A DNA stretch of 18,935 nt from an uncultured Blautia sp. (lineage in GTDB: Bacteria > Bacillota > Clostridia > Lachnospirales > Lachnospiraceae). The stretch spans positions 1 to 18,935 of the forward strand of contig USDN01000055.1 of assembly GCA_900553515.1 (NCBI GenBank), written 5' to 3'. The notes under the pieces were generated by a model. The model was not told the origin of the DNA. It searched no databases and saw only the letters and a program-made list of their open reading frames with translations. Of the stretch, positions 13,939 through 18,935 are shown piece after piece. A program made the position numbers and the translations under genes. Within the stretch, counting starts at the first letter, position 1; each line of letters starts with the position of its first letter.

Positions 13939-15018
13939 CCTGTCAAAAATCCATCCCATAAAAGGTGAAAGGAAGATCATGATCACTGAAAAGCTAAAGG
14001 AGCTTACAGAAATTAATGTGGATCTCTGTTGAGAAGGTATTTTTTCATTTAATATGATATCTGCCCGCACTTCCATAAAATCATCAAAAAATGCCGCCAT
14101 AAATCCGCCTGCGATTACTATATATGGGTTTCCCGGAAGCAGGGATCCAAGCGCTGCTGCGATACCGAAAATGCTGAATACCACGATTCCTCTGAATCTG
14201 AGACGAGAACAATACTGTACCAGCTTTGCCCCAAGGGCAGCGCCCATCTGCATGAAAAACAGCGCCGGTCCAAGAAGCGACGGGTTCAGTCCTGTTTCCG
14301 GAAGCTTTGCCTGAAGGAAAAACAAAAGCAGCGTGGAAACCGCTCCCACAAAAGAATTTACCAGGATCAGCCCCATAATCTTCGGATTCTTCTTTAAAAA
14401 CAGGATACTTTCTGTTACACAGGCTTTGCAGCGCATTCCGATGCCATCTTTAACAGAAGCAGCAGACTGTGCCGTTTCAGACAATCCCAGGGCTGTCATA
14501 ACTCCAAAAATACCAAAAATCACGTCCAGACTATAGGCTTTCCGATAGCCAAGCGCAAGGGAAAAACCTGCCAGAAGTGTGGAACAGGCTGTCCCAATCC
14601 GGTAGATCATCATTTCTGTGGAAGAAAAACGGTTATATTCTGATTCCTTCCCATAATTTTTCAGGCTTTCGTAAGCCAGAGACTCTCTTGTTCCGGATGC
14701 CAGATTATAGCTTAGAGCATTGATCCCTACTGCAATGGCGATACCCCAGAAGGAACGCGAAAAGATCATCGCCAGCGCAGACAGCAGAGACATGATCCGG
14801 CTCAGTATCATAACCTTTTTTCTTCCAAGAACATCTGCCATAACTCCTGATGGGATCTCACCGCTTAAACTTACCACATGAAAAATTGCTTCTAATATCC
14901 CAATCTGTCCGATGGAATATCCCCTCTGGGCCAGAAGCGCCACCCAGGCCGCATTTCCCAGCGCAAAGGATTCAAAAACAGCTGCCAGATACAGTTTTCT
15001 TATTTGTCTTTTATACAT
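13933..15018 (-). CDS. MFS transporter, probably C-terminally truncated
   Basis: A 361-residue major facilitator with an N-terminal helix (LYLAAVFESFALGNAAWVAL) and motif A in the 2-3 loop (GVMADVLGRKKVM). Helices can be counted to about eleven, ending SFSVIMIFLSPFMGWIFDRI and then stop. Family members normally have a twelfth helix, so about 25-40 residues seem missing. The stop lies inside a dispersed-repeat half copy, which suggests disruption rather than natural ending. The start at 15018 is chosen because AGGAG precedes it; an in-frame ATG 93 bases upstream lies in the regulatory leader. It resembles drug-efflux or sugar-efflux MFS proteins; substrate unknown. It follows the sucrose operon but has its own promoter and an attenuator-like leader. 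Confidence 0.8.
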   Translation of the reverse strand: MYKRQIRKLYLAAVFESFALGNAAWVALLAQRGYSIGQIGILEAIFHVVSLSGEIPSGVMADVLGRKKVMILSRIMSLLSALAMIFSRSFWGIAIAVGINALSYNLASGTRESLAYESLKNYGKESEYNRFSSTEMMIYRIGTACSTLLAGFSLALGYRKAYSLDVIFGIFGVMTALGLSETAQSAASVKDGIGMRCKACVTESILFLKKNPKIMGLILVNSFVGAVSTLLLFFLQAKLPETGLNPSLLGPALFFMQMGAALGAKLVQYCSRLRFRGIVVFSIFGIAAALGSLLPGNPYIVIAGGFMAAFFDDFMEVRADIILNEKIPSQQRSTLISVSSFSFSVIMIFLSPFMGWIFDRI

Positions 15019-15269
15019 AAAAAAATCTCCTATTCTGCAAAATAAATACATGAATAAGAGATAGTAAACGTCTTTATAAAATTGCAGGATCTGCCCGAGC
15101 CAGATCAGCAATTCCTAAAAAAGAGCGCACTATCCCTGTAAGCGTAAAAACTGCATCCATTTACAAGCTGAAGATTACATGTTTTCCACTTCATCCGTAC
15201 TGCGCTCCTTTCTGATTTTCTTTAAATATTCCTGTGTCACATGGCGCCGGATCTGACGCCGCTGACACT
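15019..15269 (-). promoter_or_regulatory. Attenuator-like leader of the MFS gene
   Basis: Predicted transcript from about 15269. Three hairpins occur in order on the minus strand: GTGTCA/TGACAC (15268-15263 with 15239-15234) with an inner GGCG/CGCC; a terminator-like stem GAGCGCA/TGCGCTC (15207-15201 with 15129-15123) followed by six T (15122-15117); and a stem GCAATT..GATCTG-type (15113-15101 with 15093-15080) followed by TTTT. A 29-codon ORF with an AAAGGAG site runs through the second hairpin and stops inside the third. This fits regulation by translation of a leader peptide or by a ligand-binding RNA. Confidence 0.6.
15105..15194 (-). CDS. Putative leader peptide (29 aa) upstream of MFS gene
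   Basis: ATG at 15194, TGA at 15107-15105. The peptide begins MKWKTCNLQLVNGC and ends FFRNC. AAAGGAG (15212-15206) lies 11 bases upstream, and that site is itself the left arm of the terminator-like stem. Codons for ALFF cover the right arm and T tract, so ribosomes translating it would open the hairpin. It resembles no protein I recognise; the position is what suggests a function. Confidence 0.45.
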   Translation of the reverse strand: MKWKTCNLQLVNGCSFYAYRDSALFFRNC

Positions 15270-15275
15270 GTTATC

Positions 15276-15304
15276 AGTATACCACAGCACATTGCTGATG
15301 ACAA
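15276..15304 (-). promoter_or_regulatory. Promoter of the MFS gene
   Basis: Minus strand TTGTCA (15304-15299), 17-base spacer, TATACT (15281-15276). It starts five bases after the stop codon of the sucrose hydrolase gene, so the MFS gene can be transcribed separately. Confidence 0.6.
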
Positions 15305-15308
15305 GATT

Positions 15309-16733
15309 TTATGCTTTTGTCACCTTCATTTTTTCCAGCGTCCAGAAACCTCCCCGGAATTTCTCCGCCTCTGTTTTCAGCGTATGCGCCGGAGTTTTCC
15401 CGTAAAATCTGGAGGAGAATACCACCTCTCCCTGATTTACATAAATTTCCACTGCCGAGGTGTCCGCAAGGATCCTGATATCCTTCACCTGCTCCACGCA
15501 GGCGTTTCGGATCCTGCGGCCTGCTCCTGCCTCCTCGTCCATCGTAAGAGTCAGAATCCCGTCTCTGTATTCCAGTGCGAAGATATCTGTGAGAACCACC
15601 TTCACAGGTCCTTTTTCCAGCTGAAGTTCCAGATCAAAGGCGCCTTCTGTCTCCACTTCTCTGTTTTCCTGAGACAGTTTCTTTTCCCAACGGCGGAGAT
15701 TCATAAGCTCTTCCACAGGATACTGGTATATTTTTCCGTTCTGGTACTTCAGTTCTCTTGGAACCGTCAGACAGTGCTGCCAGCCTTCTTCCAGAGTACA
15801 GTTCTGGTATTCCTCGTCCGCATCCGGCATTCCCATCCATCCAATAAGGATCCTTCTGCCTTTCTGATCCAGAAAAGTCTGAGGGGCATAAAAATCAAAT
15901 CCCATATCCCACTCGCGAAAAGTCTCCGCCTGAACCATTCCCTCCTGCATCACAAAATATCCGGAAAGATAAATGTTCTGATAACGGTACTTCTCCCGCC
16001 GGACACCCTGAGGGGACACAGAAAGAATCGTCTCTCCGCCCAGTTCAAACACATCCGGGCATTCCCACATATATCCAAATGGCTTTTCCGTAGTCAGTTC
16101 TCCGTCAAATTCCCATTTTTTCAGATCTTCGGAACGATAAAACAACACAGCTCCCTGATCGTTTTTCTTTCTTCCTCCAAGCACCATATGGTATTGATCC
16201 TTTTCTTTCCACACTTTTGGATCCCGGATATGGCAGGTATAGTCTTCCGGATACCGGGAGGCAGGGATTACTTCTTCCTTCACGCCGAAATGGATCCCGT
16301 CTGCGCTCTCCACATGAAGGGTACTGGTGATTCGTCCATTATTGATATAGTCATAATCTCCGTCCAGCTTTACATTTCCGGTATAAAAAAGGTGCATGGC
16401 ATCGTCCTCTGCCAGAGCAGAACCGGAATAAACACCGTGGCAGTCCATAGGGCTGTCCGGATAAAGAGGAACTCCCTCATATCTCCAGCTGACAAGATCC
16501 TCGCTGGAATAATGTCCCCAGAATTTCAGTCCTCCCTTTACCTCAAAAGGAGAATACTGAAAGAACACATGATACCTTCCCTTATAATAACACAGTCCGT
16601 TAGGATCATTCAGCCAGCCGGCCGGAGGCATCAGATGGTGGGTCAGCCGGTGGGGAAAAAGATTCATTTCCGTAAATTTTGTTTCTTCAATCTTTCTGAT
16701 CGCTTCTGCAAGAACCTTTGTCAGTGTACTCAT
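15309..16733 (-). CDS. scrB: Sucrose-6-phosphate hydrolase (GH32)
   Basis: A 474-residue intracellular GH32 beta-fructosidase that splits sucrose 6-phosphate into glucose 6-phosphate and fructose. The catalytic triad motifs are clear: WLNDPNG with nucleophile Asp43, RDP at 170-172 (transition-state Asp171) and ECPD at 224-227 (acid/base Glu224). The five-bladed propeller is followed by the C-terminal beta-sandwich (from about residue 340). There is no signal peptide, consistent with a phosphorylated cytosolic substrate. Its ATG overlaps the stop of the PTS permease gene (TAATG), so the two are translationally coupled. It is the second gene of the sucrose operon. Confidence 0.95.
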   Translation of the reverse strand: MSTLTKVLAEAIRKIEETKFTEMNLFPHRLTHHLMPPAGWLNDPNGLCYYKGRYHVFFQYSPFEVKGGLKFWGHYSSEDLVSWRYEGVPLYPDSPMDCHGVYSGSALAEDDAMHLFYTGNVKLDGDYDYINNGRITSTLHVESADGIHFGVKEEVIPASRYPEDYTCHIRDPKVWKEKDQYHMVLGGRKKNDQGAVLFYRSEDLKKWEFDGELTTEKPFGYMWECPDVFELGGETILSVSPQGVRREKYRYQNIYLSGYFVMQEGMVQAETFREWDMGFDFYAPQTFLDQKGRRILIGWMGMPDADEEYQNCTLEEGWQHCLTVPRELKYQNGKIYQYPVEELMNLRRWEKKLSQENREVETEGAFDLELQLEKGPVKVVLTDIFALEYRDGILTLTMDEEAGAGRRIRNACVEQVKDIRILADTSAVEIYVNQGEVVFSSRFYGKTPAHTLKTEAEKFRGGFWTLEKMKVTKA

Positions 16734-18625
16734 TATTTTATCAGCTCCAGTACATGATCTTTGTGATTTACTTTACCTGTTTTCAGGACTTTTATATCCT
16801 GATATTCATCTGTATTTGTTACGATCAGAGGCGTTGTCACATCATAGCCTTCCTCTTTGATCCTGTCCATATCAAAGGTGATCAGAAGCTGTCCTGCCTT
16901 TACATGATCGCCTTCACTTACATGAGTTTCATAATATTTTCCGCCAAGCTCTACCGTATTGACTCCAATGTGGATCAGAAGCTCCGCACCGTTGTCTGCT
17001 TTCAGCCCGATGGCATGTTTTGTATCAAAAACAGTTTCTACCACTCCATTACAGGGCGCTTTTACCTGACCCTTTTCCGGAATCACAGCAACTCCTTTTC
17101 CAAGGACTTCTGCTGCAAAGGTTTCATCCTTTACCTGATCCACAGGAATTGCTGTGCCTTCCAGAGGGCTGAAAAGAAGGGGGGATTCCGATTCACTGTC
17201 TGATTTTGTTATTGTTTCTGCTGTTTCTTTTTTCTGGATTTTTTCTTCATCTTTATATCCAAACATCCAGGTAAGTGCAAATGACACCCCCAGGGAAACT
17301 GCCATCATAAGAAGATAAGCAGCCGGCTGGTTCAGGCAGAGCAGGATACCGAAAATTCCTGTTACACCGGTTCCTGTAGCGCCAAGTCCGGTAATGGAAG
17401 CAGCCAGTGCGCCGCAGGCGCCGCCGATACATGCAGTAATAAAAGGTTTACCAAAACGAAGATTGACGCCGAAGATCGCCGGCTCAGTAATACCCATGCA
17501 GGCGCTTAGTGCTGACGGAACTGCCATGGATTTGATCTTCTGATCTTTTGTCTTAAGGGCAACTGCAAGAGCTGCTCCGCCCTGAGCCAGATTTGCCGCG
17601 GATGCCAGCGGAAGCCAGAAGGTCATTCCAAGCTTGGAAATCTGTCCCAGATCAATGATGGTGTACATATGATGGACGCCGGCTACTACGGTTGGCGCAT
17701 AAAAAGCGCCCATGATAAAGCTTCCAATTCCGAAAGGCAGGGCGATCAGCCACTGAACGCCGTCCAGAAGTCCGTTTTCAAGTGTTACAAATACCGGTCC
17801 GATAATGGAAAGTGTTAAATAACCTGTTACAAAAACACTGACAAGAGGTGTCACAAAAAGATCCAGCATCGCAGGAACTACTTTATGAAGCCGTTTCTCA
17901 ATCTGTGCCAGTACCCACACAGCGATCACTACCGGGATCACATGTCCCTGATAGCCTACCATATCAATGGAATAAAGCCCGAACCATACCTTCTGGGTAG
18001 CCTGTACTCCTTCTGTTGCAACAGTCCACGCATTCTGCAGATTGGGATGGATCATGATCATACCGATCACTGCTGCCAGGTACGGATTGGCTCCAAAAAC
18101 CTTACCTGCACTGTAGGCAATGAGAATTGGCAGGAATGTATAGGCAGTGTTGCTGAAAATCTGTGCAAACGTGTAAATGGATCCGCTTGTATTGATATCC
18201 AGAAATCCGTTATTTACCATGAAGTTCAGAGCCTCCATGATACCCATAAGGAAACCGCTGGCAACAATAGCCGGAATGATCGGGACAAAAATATCTCCCA
18301 GCGTCTTAATCAGTCTCTGGAAAGGATTTGCCTTTGACGCCGCCACCTTTTTCAGTTCCTCCTTACTGCTTTCGGAAATCCCGGCGATTCTGATAAATTC
18401 ATCATAAACCTTATTAACAACTCCTGTTCCCAGAATGATCTGCATCTGCCCCTGGGCAAAGAATACACCCTTTACTCCATCGATATTTTCTACCGCATCC
18501 TTATCTGCCTTATTGTTGTCTGCGATCACAAGGCGAAGACGTGTGGCGCAATGTGCTGCGGAAATAATATTGTCTTTTTTCCCTACATGATCGTAAATCT
18601 CCCGGGCTGTTTTTTTATAGTCCAT
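16733..18625 (-). CDS. scrA: Sucrose-type PTS permease, EIIBCA fusion
   Basis: A 630-residue membrane permease that takes up and phosphorylates a glucoside, most likely sucrose to sucrose 6-phosphate, given the hydrolase that follows. The EIIB domain (1-90) has the phospho-accepting Cys26 in AAHCATRLRLV. The EIIC domain (about 105-455) has around ten membrane spans, beginning FVPIIPAIVASGFLMGIMEAL and including FGVNLRFGKPF. A charged linker (EEKIQKKETAETITKSDSES) follows. The EIIA-Glc-type domain (about 485-620) carries FSPLEGTAIPV and LLIHIGVNTV with His552. AGGAGG stands six bases before the ATG. The fused EIIA is typical of Firmicutes. Other glucosides such as trehalose cannot be excluded from EII alone. 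Confidence 0.93.
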   Translation of the reverse strand: MDYKKTAREIYDHVGKKDNIISAAHCATRLRLVIADNNKADKDAVENIDGVKGVFFAQGQMQIILGTGVVNKVYDEFIRIAGISESSKEELKKVAASKANPFQRLIKTLGDIFVPIIPAIVASGFLMGIMEALNFMVNNGFLDINTSGSIYTFAQIFSNTAYTFLPILIAYSAGKVFGANPYLAAVIGMIMIHPNLQNAWTVATEGVQATQKVWFGLYSIDMVGYQGHVIPVVIAVWVLAQIEKRLHKVVPAMLDLFVTPLVSVFVTGYLTLSIIGPVFVTLENGLLDGVQWLIALPFGIGSFIMGAFYAPTVVAGVHHMYTIIDLGQISKLGMTFWLPLASAANLAQGGAALAVALKTKDQKIKSMAVPSALSACMGITEPAIFGVNLRFGKPFITACIGGACGALAASITGLGATGTGVTGIFGILLCLNQPAAYLLMMAVSLGVSFALTWMFGYKDEEKIQKKETAETITKSDSESESPLLFSPLEGTAIPVDQVKDETFAAEVLGKGVAVIPEKGQVKAPCNGVVETVFDTKHAIGLKADNGAELLIHIGVNTVELGGKYYETHVSEGDHVKAGQLLITFDMDRIKEEGYDVTTPLIVTNTDEYQDIKVLKTGKVNHKDHVLELIK

Positions 18626-18653
18626 AGCTTCCTCCTTTTTTCTTCCCTTTATT

Positions 18654-18669
18654 ATGTTATCGTTTCCAT
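18654..18669. promoter_or_regulatory. LacI-type operator O1 of the sucrose operon
   Basis: ATGTTATCGTTTCCAT, an imperfect palindrome centred on CG, just upstream of the permease ribosome binding site. It resembles the second site at 18722-18737; the centres are 68 bases apart. A LacI-family sucrose repressor (ScrR) is the likely ligand, but no such gene is next to the operon within the window. Confidence 0.5.
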
Positions 18670-18721
18670 ATAATATTCTTCTTTATTTCTTTACTTTATT
18701 TGTTTTTTATTATTTTTATAT

Positions 18722-18737
18722 ATGGAATCGTTCTCAT
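18722..18737. promoter_or_regulatory. LacI-type operator O2 of the sucrose operon
   Basis: ATGGAATCGTTCTCAT, an imperfect palindrome centred on CG, placed just downstream of the predicted transcription start of the permease gene, a classic repressor position. Confidence 0.5.
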
Positions 18738-18748
18738 ATCTTGTTTTT

Positions 18749-18777
18749 ATTATATTCCTGTGTTTTTCAATTGTAAA
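18749..18777 (-). promoter_or_regulatory. Promoter of the sucrose operon
   Basis: Minus strand TTTACA (18777-18772), 17-base spacer, TATAAT (18754-18749). The predicted start is near 18742, giving a leader of roughly 115 nt with both operator sites in it. Confidence 0.7.
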
Positions 18778-18799
18778 GACGGAAAATGTAATAAATATC

Positions 18800-18935
18800 T
18801 TTCCCTGATTTTGTACATATTAGACAAACTCCGCTTTGCGCGCCAGATACAAACTGCCATGGACAGTCATATTCCGCATAAAGTCGCCCCCACCCGTAAA
18901 ACGGGTGGCTCGACGGACGGCTATAAGCCTTTAAT
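18800..18935. mobile_element. Possible terminus of an IS200/IS605-like element (partial)
   Basis: The right edge changes character to GC-rich DNA with closely spaced hairpins: CCACCCGT / ACGGGTGG (18890-18897 with 18901-18908, loop AAA) nested in GTCG/CGAC (18883-18886 with 18911-18914), then GGCT-ATA-AGCC (18919-18929), and an imperfect palindrome ACTGCCATGGACAGT (18853-18867). Subterminal hairpins without terminal inverted repeats are typical of IS200/IS605 ends. No transposase is in the window, so this is a guess from form. Confidence 0.35.

Noticed and set aside
15234..16757. 507-codon plus-strand open frame opposite the sucrose hydrolase gene
   Set aside because: It is a long antisense shadow of a GH32 gene with clear catalytic motifs; His/Ser/Phe-rich translation and no start signal.

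Overview
The window looks like part of the chromosome of a spore-forming anaerobic Clostridia, most likely a gut Lachnospiraceae (Blautia / Ruminococcus / Dorea type). The basis is: AGGAGG-type ribosome binding sites, AT-rich intergenic DNA, a spoVT sporulation regulator, a tRNA without an encoded CCA, and a fused EIIBCA sucrose PTS. Genus cannot be fixed by eye. Most of the window is ordinary core metabolism. The unusual material lies in the non-coding DNA and in one accessory gene.

Left block (1-2900, minus strand): a LacI-family regulator is followed by a 355-base operator-rich gap and then a cupin-type sugar-phosphate-isomerase-like gene. The gap holds a cluster of AACGTT-centred palindromes, one of them inside the spacer of a TTGACA/TATGAT promoter, so this looks like a self-contained sugar regulon. 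Next block (2900-6105, minus): an acyl-ACP thioesterase and an AroE-family dehydrogenase form a two-gene operon. The AroE-like protein has lost several residues that define true shikimate dehydrogenases. Upstream is aspA (aspartate ammonia-lyase), with a LysR regulator transcribed divergently (6402-7334, plus).

Middle (7400-11310): a tRNA-Gln(CUG) with its own promoter and terminator; pncB (nicotinate salvage); a VanY/VanX-like D,D-peptidase without a secretion signal, whose start codon abuts the pncB terminator; a class I DAHP synthase; and a probable free-standing structured small RNA between the DAHP synthase gene and spoVT.

Accessory stretch (11970-13940): a Schlafen/AlbA_2-type ATPase-like gene that appears more AT-rich than its neighbours. 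A 23-base tandem repeat bounds it on one side, and a half copy of a palindromic dispersed repeat bounds it on the other. That half copy supplies the stop codon of an MFS transporter that seems to lack its last membrane helix. Full copies of the repeat sit in the leaders of aspA and pncB.

Right block (13933-18935, minus): a sucrose PTS operon (EIIBCA permease plus GH32 sucrose-6-phosphate hydrolase, stop/start overlap TAATG) has a strong promoter and two LacI-type operators. The MFS gene follows with its own promoter and a leader of about 250 nt. That leader carries a 29-codon upstream ORF and two terminator-like hairpins, an architecture typical of attenuation. The extreme right end carries a hairpin-rich sequence that may be the terminus of an IS200/IS605-like element.
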